DNA of 15,150 nt from Oligosphaeraceae bacterium (GTDB lineage Bacteria; Verrucomicrobiota; Lentisphaeria; Oligosphaerales; Oligosphaeraceae): positions 1 to 15,150 of the forward strand of contig JAAYYJ010000359.1 in assembly GCA_012515455.1 (NCBI GenBank), read 5' to 3'. Shown here one piece after another: positions 1 to 6,433 of this stretch; the stretch's first letter is position 1, and each line of letters starts with the position of its first letter. A model generated the notes under the pieces. That model had not been told where the DNA came from, ran no database searches, and saw nothing but the letters and a program-made list of their open reading frames with translations. Both the position numbers and the translations under genes were made by a program.

Positions 1-516
1 GGCCGGGGCGCCCGCCATCATCCACTCCCAGGGGCGTATTAGAGGGCGTCCCAAAAACCTTTTTAACAACGAACGGCACGAAAAGTACGAAAATTTAGTA
101 GGTAAGCTCCTGTCTCAACCTGATATTTCATTGTCGAATTTTGCATTTTGCAGTCATTGACTTGAATGATGACAGAATTTCAGATGGTTCCTGTCAACTT
201 ACCAGCCCAACTTTAAAAAGTTCGTGCCTCTTCGTGTTTTTTCGTTGTTAAAAGCCTTTTAGAATTTTATCACGCAGAGAGGCCGCATCAGTCGCTTGGC
301 AACAAACCCCTTCGACCGGAAGATGAACCCGGTCCGGCCACAGGCCGGATCGCCTGCCGGGAACGCCTGGGCGGCCTTTTGAAACATTATTTCCGCCAGG
401 CCGCCTGAAGCTTCCAAATACCTGCATTCCCATTCATCCGACCTTGCGCCGGAGGACACCCCGTGTCTGAATGCCGGAATTCAGGCTGGAAGAAGGATCA
501 CTCGCCGCCAAATTCA
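1..516. other. Intergenic left flank with no supported gene
   Basis: I see no convincing coding sequence here. A plus-strand frame is open from base 2 to about position 160 and two minus-strand frames are open between about 248 and 459, but none has a ribosome binding site or a recognisable domain. Besides the large inverted repeat at 61-253 there are two small hairpins: arms 331-339 and 343-351 around a 3-base loop, and arms 467-472 and 479-484 around a 6-base loop. Neither is followed by a T run, so I do not call terminators. Confidence 0.5.
61..253. repeat. Long imperfect inverted repeat with 'cacgaa' motifs
   Basis: The arm TTTTAACAACGAA at 61-73 is matched by its perfect reverse complement at 241-253. 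The similarity continues inward with gaps: both arms carry two spaced copies of a cacgaa/tacgaa motif (about 77-91 on the left, about 221-236 on the right). The roughly 130 bases between the arms are AT-rich and hold no gene. From memory, strings of this kind recur between genes in Planctomycetes, Verrucomicrobia and Lentisphaerae genomes, often near GxxExxY-family genes. No such gene is present here, so this may be a remnant or a dispersed copy. Confidence 0.6.
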
Positions 517-604
517 ATCCCACTCGATGAAATTTCCTGCCGAAGTCGTTTTCTTCTTTCTCATAAATGGGAACTTGGCCCGCAGATGAATTTTCGTACC
601 GGAC
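517..604. repeat. Left copy of an 88-bp direct repeat bracketing the toxin-antitoxin operon
   Basis: This stretch aligns without gaps to 2413-2500 (constant offset 1896). By hand count 72 of 88 positions match, and the segment 565-596 differs from 2461-2492 at a single base (T587 versus C2483). It ends about 22 bases before the -35 region of the antitoxin promoter. Read on the minus strand both copies have an open frame with shared residues such as KI(H/R)LRAKFPF, so the element may derive from an old coding sequence, but I recognise no family. Confidence 0.75.
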
Positions 605-626
605 CGATGATTTGTTACTGCTCTGA

Positions 627-662
627 TTGATCTATAGAAAAAAAAGTGTATATTTCTATAAA
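627..662 (+). promoter_or_regulatory. Promoter and palindromic operator of the antitoxin-toxin operon
   Basis: A plausible promoter is TTGATC at 627-632, a 16-base spacer, and TATATT at 649-654, which would start transcription about 10 bases before the ATG at 671. Superimposed on it is an inverted repeat: TCTATAGAAA at 631-640 and its near-perfect complement TTTCTATAAA at 653-662 (9 of 10 bases pair, 12-base spacer). The left arm contains the 8-base palindrome TCTATAGA. AbiEi-type antitoxins are known to repress their own operon through inverted repeats at the promoter, so this is a likely operator. Binding is inferred, not shown. Confidence 0.5.
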
Positions 663-670
663 ATCATTGG

Positions 671-1300
671 ATGACAATTATGCATAAGTCTTCTAAACAA
701 CAAATACTTTCAAAGATTTATGGTCATGGCATGGGGTGGGCATTTTCAGCAACAGATTTTTTGCCTGACTTCAAGCGCTATGAGATTGATGAATCGCTTT
801 CATCGCTGGCCAAAGCCGGAAAGATACGGCGTTGTATGCGCGGGATCTACGATTATCCGATGTTCAGTTCGATTTTAAACAAAATCGTAGCTCCCGATGT
901 GGACAATGTCGCGCAGGCCTTGGCACGGAAATTCCGCTGGCACATTCTGCCCCATGGCGACACCGCCTTGAACTGCCTGGGCCTTTCCACTCAAGTCCCG
1001 GGAACCTATCTTTATCTTTCCAGCGGTCCGAATCGGGAATATGACCTTGCCGGTCGCATGCTTCAATTCCAAAGCACCAAACAACGTGAAGCAATTTTCA
1101 AATATCCTGAAAGCGCATTGGCAATACAGGCTTTGCGTGCACTGGGAGAAAAGCGTATCACGCCGGAAATTTTGACCCGGCTGCAAAGATGCTTCACTTC
1201 TTCGCAATGGCAAAAAATCCAAAAAGATACCACAGCGGTTACTGGATGGATTTATGAATATATCCGGCAGCTTGCAATTCCGGAGAGTCCCCATGAATAG
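671..1300 (+). CDS. AbiEi-like antitoxin (DUF6088 family), type IV TA system
   Basis: A 209-residue protein with no signal peptide or membrane segment. Residues 1-60 look like a winged-helix DNA-binding domain that ends in the KIRRCMRGIYDYP stretch usual for AbiEi N-terminal regions. Residues 99-123 carry ALN.LGLSTQVP...YLSSGPNRE, the hallmark of the DUF6088/AbiEi group. Known AbiEi proteins neutralise the paired AbiEii nucleotidyltransferase toxin without direct contact and repress the operon. The downstream toxin overlaps this gene by 8 bases, which supports a single translationally coupled operon. I kept ATG 671; an in-frame ATG at 680 is the alternative, and neither has a clear Shine-Dalgarno site, consistent with a very short leader. 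The gene is visibly more AT-rich than those to the right of 2996, suggesting acquisition by transfer. Family assignment is firm; the antitoxin role is inferred from pairing. Confidence 0.85.
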   Translation: MTIMHKSSKQQILSKIYGHGMGWAFSATDFLPDFKRYEIDESLSSLAKAGKIRRCMRGIYDYPMFSSILNKIVAPDVDNVAQALARKFRWHILPHGDTALNCLGLSTQVPGTYLYLSSGPNREYDLAGRMLQFQSTKQREAIFKYPESALAIQALRALGEKRITPEILTRLQRCFTSSQWQKIQKDTTAVTGWIYEYIRQLAIPESPHE

Positions 1301-2270
1301 AATCGTCCAGGCCAGTGAACGAGAGCGCAAAGCCATCTTTACCGAGGCATCGGCCATTATTAAAATCCCTGTCGAAATGATCGAGAAGGATTTTTGGGTA
1401 TGCTGGACCTTGAGCCGTCTTTTTTCTTCACCTGAATTAAAAAAATCATTGCGTTTCAAGGGTGGGACTTCTCTTTCCAAGGTATACGGCGTAATTGACC
1501 GTTTTTCGGAGGACATTGACCTTATTTTAGACTGGCGGCATATTACTGTCGATGATCCAATGGCGGATCGCTCGGCAACCAAACAGGATGCTTTCAACAA
1601 AAAACTGGAAGAGAAGGCCGGGCGTTTTATTTCGCATGAGTTCAAAGAAAAAGTCGCTGTCGCTTTGGGCGATAGATGCGCGGTGTATTTCCACGCAAAC
1701 AATCTGCACGTGCTTCATGTTCAATATCCCGGAGTATTTCCAAATAATTATCTGGCCCCGAACATCCAGCTTGAGATTGGGCCATTGGCGGCATGGATGC
1801 CGCATGACAGTTTCCCGGTGTCAAGTTACGTGGCACAAGCGTTCCGAGTATTGGAGATGAATCCATTTCTTGTTCCAACAATTCTAGCTGAACGGACCTT
1901 TTGGGAAAAGGTAACCATATTGCATCACGAACATCATCGTCCTGCGACCAGTGTTGTTCCTGCAAGATATTCGAGGCACTATTATGATCTTTTCAAACTC
2001 GCTCAATCATCGATTAAAGATTCGGCACTGGCACAGACCGAACTGTTGACCGCAGTAGTGGACTTCAAAAAGAAGTTTTATCCTCGTGGTTGGGCAAGAT
2101 ATGATCTTGCGCATCGCGGATCAATCCAACTGCTGCCCTCAACCGATGGACAAAAAATGCTTGCCGGGGACTACAAGGCGATGCGCCGAATGATTTACGG
2201 AGAATACCCGGCATGGAGTACCATTATCGCTACGCTTGCCGACTTGGAGCGGGAAATCAACACGATATAA
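1293..2270 (+). CDS. AbiEii/AbiGii-family nucleotidyltransferase toxin
   Basis: A 325-residue cytoplasmic protein of the AbiEii toxin family (DNA polymerase-beta-like nucleotidyltransferase fold). Visible motifs are GGTS at residues 57-60 followed by EDID at 73-76, which gives the metal-binding acidic pair, then AERTFWEK at 199-206 and RHYYD at 228-232, matching the later conserved family motifs. Relatives inhibit growth by transferring nucleotides to RNA (tRNA in the studied MenT proteins) and can act in phage defence by abortive infection; the target here is unknown. I chose ATG 1293 rather than the upstream in-frame ATG 1254 because GGAGAG lies 5 bases before it and it gives the coupled ATGAATAG overlap with the antitoxin stop. 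All motifs look intact, so the toxin is probably active. Like its partner it is AT-richer than the flanking chromosome. Confidence 0.9.
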   Translation: MNRIVQASERERKAIFTEASAIIKIPVEMIEKDFWVCWTLSRLFSSPELKKSLRFKGGTSLSKVYGVIDRFSEDIDLILDWRHITVDDPMADRSATKQDAFNKKLEEKAGRFISHEFKEKVAVALGDRCAVYFHANNLHVLHVQYPGVFPNNYLAPNIQLEIGPLAAWMPHDSFPVSSYVAQAFRVLEMNPFLVPTILAERTFWEKVTILHHEHHRPATSVVPARYSRHYYDLFKLAQSSIKDSALAQTELLTAVVDFKKKFYPRGWARYDLAHRGSIQLLPSTDGQKMLAGDYKAMRRMIYGEYPAWSTIIATLADLEREINTI

Positions 2271-2341
2271 CAGCGTATTCGAAAACTGATCTGCAAAGGA
2301 AATTTACACGGTCAAGCAGGGAGGCAGGTGGCCGTATTTAC

Positions 2342-2407
2342 CATTTTTTGCATCAGCAAAAAATGCCACGCCGTAGCTCGCGCAGCGAGCGAAGGCGGGC
2401 TTTTTGC
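2342..2407. terminator. Double hairpin terminator after the toxin gene, with competing pairings
   Basis: Three elements lie in a row. CATTTTTTGC (2342-2351) and GCAAAAAATG (2356-2365) form a perfect 10-bp hairpin around ATCA. GCTCGC (2376-2381) and GCGAGC (2385-2390) form a second stem, extended by CGCC (2369-2372) with GGCG (2394-2397). TTTTTGC at 2401-2407 can pair with GCAAAAA at 2356-2362, so the A-rich block can join the first hairpin or close a large outer stem around the GC-rich hairpin. The GC-rich hairpin followed by T5 looks like a rho-independent terminator on the plus strand, and the A-rich block gives a T run on the minus strand. It begins 71 bases after the toxin stop. Confidence 0.65.
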
Positions 2408-2412
2408 AGATG

Positions 2413-2500
2413 ATCCCGCCCGATGAAAATTCGAGTCGAAATCGTTTCTTCCCTTCTCAAAAATGGGAACTTGGCCCGCAGACGAATTTTCGGATAGGAC
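2413..2500. repeat. Right copy of the 88-bp direct repeat bracketing the toxin-antitoxin operon
   Basis: Aligns without gaps to 517-604, with about 72 of 88 positions identical. It starts only 5 bases after the terminator, so the two copies enclose the promoter, both genes and the terminator and little else. It ends where the frame of the downstream gene remnant opens. I see no transposase, integrase or terminal inverted repeats associated with it, so whether it reflects insertion or recombination is open. Confidence 0.75.
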
Positions 2501-2740
2501 GGGGTCTTCTGCGTGGAACCCGAATCCGCACCAGTTCTGCAGGGCACGTTGACGTCCGGTATGCCGGCAGACCCGCTTGATATCCCGGTTGGCCAGTGGA
2601 TGCTGGTCGGCGCGCAATGCCGGATTGCGGAACTGCCTCCTGAATATGTCGCCTGGGAATGGCGTGCTGGACGATACACCTGCGTCCAGTCCCTGCAACC
2701 AGGTCACGTCTACTTCATGTACCGATCAAAGACCCCATAA
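2498..2740 (+). pseudogene. Possible C-terminal remnant of a secreted-protein gene
   Basis: A frame opens at 2498, immediately after an in-frame TAG, and runs to a TAA at 2738-2740. Within it, VGQWMLVGAQ..IAELPP...AWEW..GRY..VQSLQPGHVYFMY reads like the small repeat-type domain seen at the ends of many large extracellular bacterial proteins, where a 'G-W-LVG ... W-WD-G-Y ... L-PG-GYWVY' pattern is common. There is no credible start: GTG 2513 has no ribosome binding site, and the frame begins exactly at the edge of the direct repeat. I therefore read it as the 3' end of a gene that lost its 5' part. The match is by pattern only, and a chance open frame remains possible. Confidence 0.35.
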
Positions 2741-2995
2741 CCTGTCTTGCTTTTCAGTCGTTGCCATGGTTGGTGGACGATGTTTCCAAGCGCACAAAAA
2801 CGCCCAGGACTCGATCGTCGCTCAACCTTGCTTTTCCTGGATCACAGATTTTCATGTTACAACAAATAAGGGCATTTGCCACCTACCGGACATTTCTCGG
2901 CCTTGACTGTACCTAATTTTTGGCATTGTAGTAAGGTCCATAAATTTCTCCGGCAGTTTGTTGGTTGACTTCAACGCTGACTTTATGGTCCAGGA
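2741..2995. other. Intergenic region downstream of guaA, with an inverted repeat at 2935-2991
   Basis: No gene supported. Just beyond the guaA stop, GGTCCATAAA at 2935-2944 pairs with TTTATGGTCC at 2982-2991 with one mismatch, and between them GTTGA.CT.TCAAC forms a small inner palindrome. There is no T run, so it is not a classical terminator for guaA, but it could be a transcript-end structure. A short minus-strand frame (+1 relative to guaA) runs about 25 codons past the guaA stop; it is too short to call. Confidence 0.35.
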
Positions 2996-4273
2996 TTATT
3001 CCCACTCGATAGTTCCCGGGGGCTTGGGGGTGGTGTCATAGACCACCCGGTTGATGCCCTCGACTTCGTTGACAATGCGGGCGGTGATGCTGTCGATCAG
3101 CTCCCACGGCAGGCGGACAATCTGGGCGGTCACTGCATCCACAGTGTTGATCGAGCGCAGCGCAATGACATAATTGTAGGTGCGCTGGTGATTCTTCATC
3201 CCCACGGTCTTGACCGGCACAAAAATGGCGAAGGTCTGCCAGGTCTTGTGGTACCAGCCGGATTTCAGCAGCTCCTCGGTGACAATCGCATCGGCTTCGC
3301 GCAGCATGGCCAGAGTCCGCCGCTCAATGGCGCCCAGATGGCGCACGCCCAGCGAGGGCCCAGGGAAAGGGTGACGGTCCAGCAGTTCTGAGGGCAGGCC
3401 GAGCATTTTGCCGACCTGGCGCACTTCGTCCTTGAACAGCCGTTCCACTGGCTCAACCAGCTGGAACTTCAGGTCTTCCGGCAGACCGCCGACATTGTGG
3501 TGGCTCTTGATCACCCCGGCCGGATTGCCGTCCAGGGGGATGCTTTCCAGGATATCGGGGTAGATGGTCCCCTGGCCCAGGAACGGCGCGTTGATCTCTG
3601 CCGCGGCTTCCGCAAATACGGCGATGAATTGCTTGCCGATGATCTTGCGCTTCTGCTCGGGGTCGCTGACCCCCTGCAGTTTGTCCAGGAAACGGTCCGA
3701 GGCATCAATGTAACGCAAATCCATGGCGAAATTGCGGGCAAATATTTCCTGCACCATCTCGGGCTCATTTTTCCGCAGCAGGCCGTGGTTGACGAAGACG
3801 CAGGTGAGCTGCTTGCCGATGGCCCGCTGCAGCAGCGCCGCCACCACCGATGAGTCCACTCCGCCGGACAGGCCCAGCACCACCCGCTGGGTGCCGACCT
3901 GGGCGCGGATGTCAGCGACCGCCTCGTCGATGAATTTATCCAGCCGCCAGGATTTCCGGCAGGAGCAGTCCCGGCAGCAGAAAGCCACTGCCGCGGCGAT
4001 CTGGGCGGTGCTGTCCAGGCCCGGGGTCAGGGACAGCTCAAACAGGGGCAGCCCGGTGCCCCGGAATTTCTCTTTGGCCGCGGGATGCCCGCAGGTCATG
4101 CTGTCGCTGCAGACAATCAGCCCCACTGGCTTTTCCTGCAGCAGCCGCTCGCAACTGACCGTATACGGCATGACCATGGTGTAGATGTGCTGGTCGCGGA
4201 TGGAACGGGCCAGCTGCTGGATGTCACTGCAGCCGAAATTGAGCAGAACGACGGTTTCCGGAGTATGCTTCAT
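2996..4273 (-). CDS. guaA: GMP synthase with a degenerate amidotransferase domain
   Basis: Converts XMP to GMP using ATP in the cytoplasm, the last step of guanine nucleotide synthesis. The 425-residue protein is about 90 shorter than usual GuaA. The ATP-pyrophosphatase domain is intact: SGGVDSS at residues 136-142, LGQGTIYPDILES at 232-244, KSHHNVGGLP at 256-265 and RHPFPGPSLGVR at 300-311. The dimerisation domain ends normally in KPPGTIEWE (417-425). The N-terminal amidotransferase region is only about 105 residues. It starts like the family (VVLLNFG) but then jumps to the linker FCCRDCSC (98-105), with no CYG nucleophile motif and no HPE. It therefore cannot hydrolyse glutamine by the usual mechanism and probably uses free ammonia or a separate subunit. 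ATG 4273 is preceded by AAAGGA (4282-4287) at 8 bases. The frame is continuous, arguing against a sequencing error. Confidence 0.93.
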   Translation of the reverse strand: MKHTPETVVLLNFGCSDIQQLARSIRDQHIYTMVMPYTVSCERLLQEKPVGLIVCSDSMTCGHPAAKEKFRGTGLPLFELSLTPGLDSTAQIAAAVAFCCRDCSCRKSWRLDKFIDEAVADIRAQVGTQRVVLGLSGGVDSSVVAALLQRAIGKQLTCVFVNHGLLRKNEPEMVQEIFARNFAMDLRYIDASDRFLDKLQGVSDPEQKRKIIGKQFIAVFAEAAAEINAPFLGQGTIYPDILESIPLDGNPAGVIKSHHNVGGLPEDLKFQLVEPVERLFKDEVRQVGKMLGLPSELLDRHPFPGPSLGVRHLGAIERRTLAMLREADAIVTEELLKSGWYHKTWQTFAIFVPVKTVGMKNHQRTYNYVIALRSINTVDAVTAQIVRLPWELIDSITARIVNEVEGINRVVYDTTPKPPGTIEWE

Positions 4274-4360
4274 TGCCGAAATCCTTTCTCAAACAGGGAG
4301 AACCAATCAGAGAACCGGGTAAAACTATAATATACACCGGCTTTTTCCGAGGGTGAGCCA

Positions 4361-6370
4361 CTAATACTCCAGAGCCAGCATTTGATGGCACTGCAGGCGG
4401 GGCAGGGTGAAGCTGATTTCCCCGTCCGGGCCGCAGGTATGCGCCAGCTCCTGCCCCTGCGGTGCCAGGACTACCCGCCGGATCGCCTGCTCCAGGCGCA
4501 GAGTTACCGCCACGTCAGGCAGAGGGTTCAATTCCTCGATGACCTCCAGATTGGCACAACCGTGGCTGCTGCCGTCGGGATTCTGGCGCTGACCGCCGCG
4601 CAGCACGGTATTGGCATAGAGCAGATGCAGGACATAGCGCCGCTCCTGGGCCTGCTGGGTCAGGGTCAAACGCCCCTGCGAGGGCAAACTGGTCTGCACC
4701 CGCAGGGCAGTACCCAGGAACTGACGCAGAGCCCGGGACACGAAATGCCGGAGCGCGACCTGCCCGTAATGGCGATACAGGGAAAAAACCGGATGGGCAA
4801 AATAGAGGATGCTGCCGGTCAGGACGCCGGCCGCGAACCCGGAAGGATCGGGGCGATTCGGAGTATGCTTGTGCGAGCAGAAATGCCGATAGTCGCGGTT
4901 GAAATAAGGATCATAGACCTCGCCCAAAATCTGTCCGGTGTGCGGCTGGATGCGCTGCGAGGGTGCATACATCACAAACGGCGTATGCGCGAAGTCCGGC
5001 GCGAAGTCCGGCGCCGCCTGCAGGTAGTCCGGGCAATACGGGCTCTGGCCGCTGTAGCCGGGGTCGAAATCCCAGGCGAAAGCCTTGCCGTCCGCCTGCA
5101 GTCCGCTGCGGCCGGACAGCAGCAGGCGGCCGCCGCCGCGCAGGTAGGCCTGGATTTTCTCCGCCAGAGCGGGAGTCGCAGTGATGTCATCCGGCAGCAG
5201 CAGCAGCTTGTAGGCACTGAAATCCATCTCGGCATCGAGCATGTCGAAAAGCAGGTGCTCCTCCAGCAGCAGCCGGGAGGCGCCGATGTCAGCGTCTGCG
5301 GCCTGCTCGCAGCCGGGCTGGCAGGCCGCGGCCTGCAGCACCCCGATGTCGGCGAGATTGACCGCCTGCCGGCACCAGGGCTCCTTCTGCGCAACTTCGC
5401 GGTAGGCCTGCCCGATGGCCGCATAAGTGCTCGGGTCAAGCCTGCCGTTGGGATGCAGCTGATCGCCGATGGAGCATCTGGCGCCGTAGGCCAGCATGGC
5501 TGAGCATTCGTAGCGCAGGGCGTTCGGGTGCTTGATGCCGCCGAATTCTCCCCAGGAGGTATGGAATTTCCCGGTCATGCCCAGGAATTCCAAGCCGGTG
5601 TTGCGGCGGTAGGCCGCGCGTATGGGGAAGTGGTCGTACCCCCAGCCGCCGGTCGGCAGGGACTCCAGCTCGAGATGGCTGTAGTACTGCAGCACCTCAC
5701 GGTCGCCGGGAATCAGGCCGGCGTTGTGGTAAATGCGCATCTCCGGGTCGCGGCTGCGCGCGGCCGCGGTGGCCCGGCGGTAGTATTTCTGCAGCACGCT
5801 GCGCGCGTATTCCAGGCGCTGGGCGGGGTCCTCCGGGTCGCGCCCCTCCTGCAGCATACCCTCCAGGCAGTATCGGCAGCAGCAGGGTCCCTGGAAGATG
5901 ATGTCGGTGAAGATTCCGTCCGCATCGGGGAACAGGGTGACAGTCTCCTCGATCAGCCGGCACAGATAGTCCAGATACGGGGTGTTGAAGCAGAGTTTGC
6001 GGAATCCCGGCTTGAGGGGGCTGACATTCCAGCCCGAGTACTGCCCCTGGCAGTCAATCTGCCGCCACTCCGGATGCTCCTCGGCCACCATGTTGTTGAC
6101 CCCGGCGGTGATATACACCGGGACCTTGATCCCGACTTCGTGCGCGGCGTCAAGCTGCGCGCGCAGCAAATCGAAGTCCAGATGCGGATGCTGCCGCCCG
6201 ACCGCGGTGGGATGATAGCTCCAGCCGTGATGGCAGCAGGAAAAGCAGGTGATGGAGTCTACCGCGGCTGCCTGCAGAGTGCGCTGCCACTCTTTGCGGT
6301 CAAAAGCACTGCCGATGCCGCTGATGTCCGGCGAGGTGTGAAAATCCAGATGAATTTGGCGGAAACGCAT
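4361..6370 (-). CDS. Hypothetical glycosyl hydrolase (GHL6-type) with beta-galactosidase trimerisation-like domain
   Basis: A 669-residue protein without signal peptide, so probably cytoplasmic. The N-terminal half is a TIM-barrel-like domain of the hypothetical glycosyl hydrolase 6 type: RQIHLDFHTS at residues 4-13, CHHGWSYHPT at 46-55, HPHLDFDLL at 61-69, VPVYIT at 83-88 and EEHPEWRQ at 97-104. DADGIFTD (149-156) is the likely active-site strand with candidate acids, directly before CCCRYC (163-168). From about residue 335 to 425 the sequence (LLLLPDD, YLRGGGRLLLSG) resembles the Rossmann-like trimerisation domain of GH42 beta-galactosidases. Substrate unknown; a plant or host glycan with fucose or galactose is a guess. 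The catalytic residues of this family are not settled to my knowledge. ATG 6370 follows a purine-rich GAGAGAG. It lies 63 bases after the upstream VWA gene. Confidence 0.75.
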   Translation of the reverse strand: MRFRQIHLDFHTSPDISGIGSAFDRKEWQRTLQAAAVDSITCFSCCHHGWSYHPTAVGRQHPHLDFDLLRAQLDAAHEVGIKVPVYITAGVNNMVAEEHPEWRQIDCQGQYSGWNVSPLKPGFRKLCFNTPYLDYLCRLIEETVTLFPDADGIFTDIIFQGPCCCRYCLEGMLQEGRDPEDPAQRLEYARSVLQKYYRRATAAARSRDPEMRIYHNAGLIPGDREVLQYYSHLELESLPTGGWGYDHFPIRAAYRRNTGLEFLGMTGKFHTSWGEFGGIKHPNALRYECSAMLAYGARCSIGDQLHPNGRLDPSTYAAIGQAYREVAQKEPWCRQAVNLADIGVLQAAACQPGCEQAADADIGASRLLLEEHLLFDMLDAEMDFSAYKLLLLPDDITATPALAEKIQAYLRGGGRLLLSGRSGLQADGKAFAWDFDPGYSGQSPYCPDYLQAAPDFAPDFAHTPFVMYAPSQRIQPHTGQILGEVYDPYFNRDYRHFCSHKHTPNRPDPSGFAAGVLTGSILYFAHPVFSLYRHYGQVALRHFVSRALRQFLGTALRVQTSLPSQGRLTLTQQAQERRYVLHLLYANTVLRGGQRQNPDGSSHGCANLEVIEELNPLPDVAVTLRLEQAIRRVVLAPQGQELAHTCGPDGEISFTLPRLQCHQMLALEY

Positions 6371-6433
6371 AAGTGCACTCTCTCTGTTTGGCGCAATGGA
6401 TAAAGGAGGCGGACCGGAACCGCGAGGGCTGGC

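Noticed and set aside
2312..2707. Minus-strand frames over the right direct repeat and gene remnant
   Set aside because: They cross the terminator hairpin and lack a credible start; the shared residues with the left repeat copy are noted under the repeat instead.
4321..4360. Promoter for guaA at the AT-rich stretch 4325-4336
   Set aside because: A -10-like TATATT or TATTAT is visible on the minus strand, but I find no acceptable -35 element at the right distance.
4988..5011. Tandem 12-bp duplication inside the GHL6 gene (APDFAPDFA in the protein)
   Set aside because: It is in frame and in a probable loop; a routine microduplication with no wider meaning.
4382..6403. Long plus-strand open frames opposite the GHL6 gene
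   Set aside because: High-GC shadow frames; the minus strand carries recognisable family motifs.
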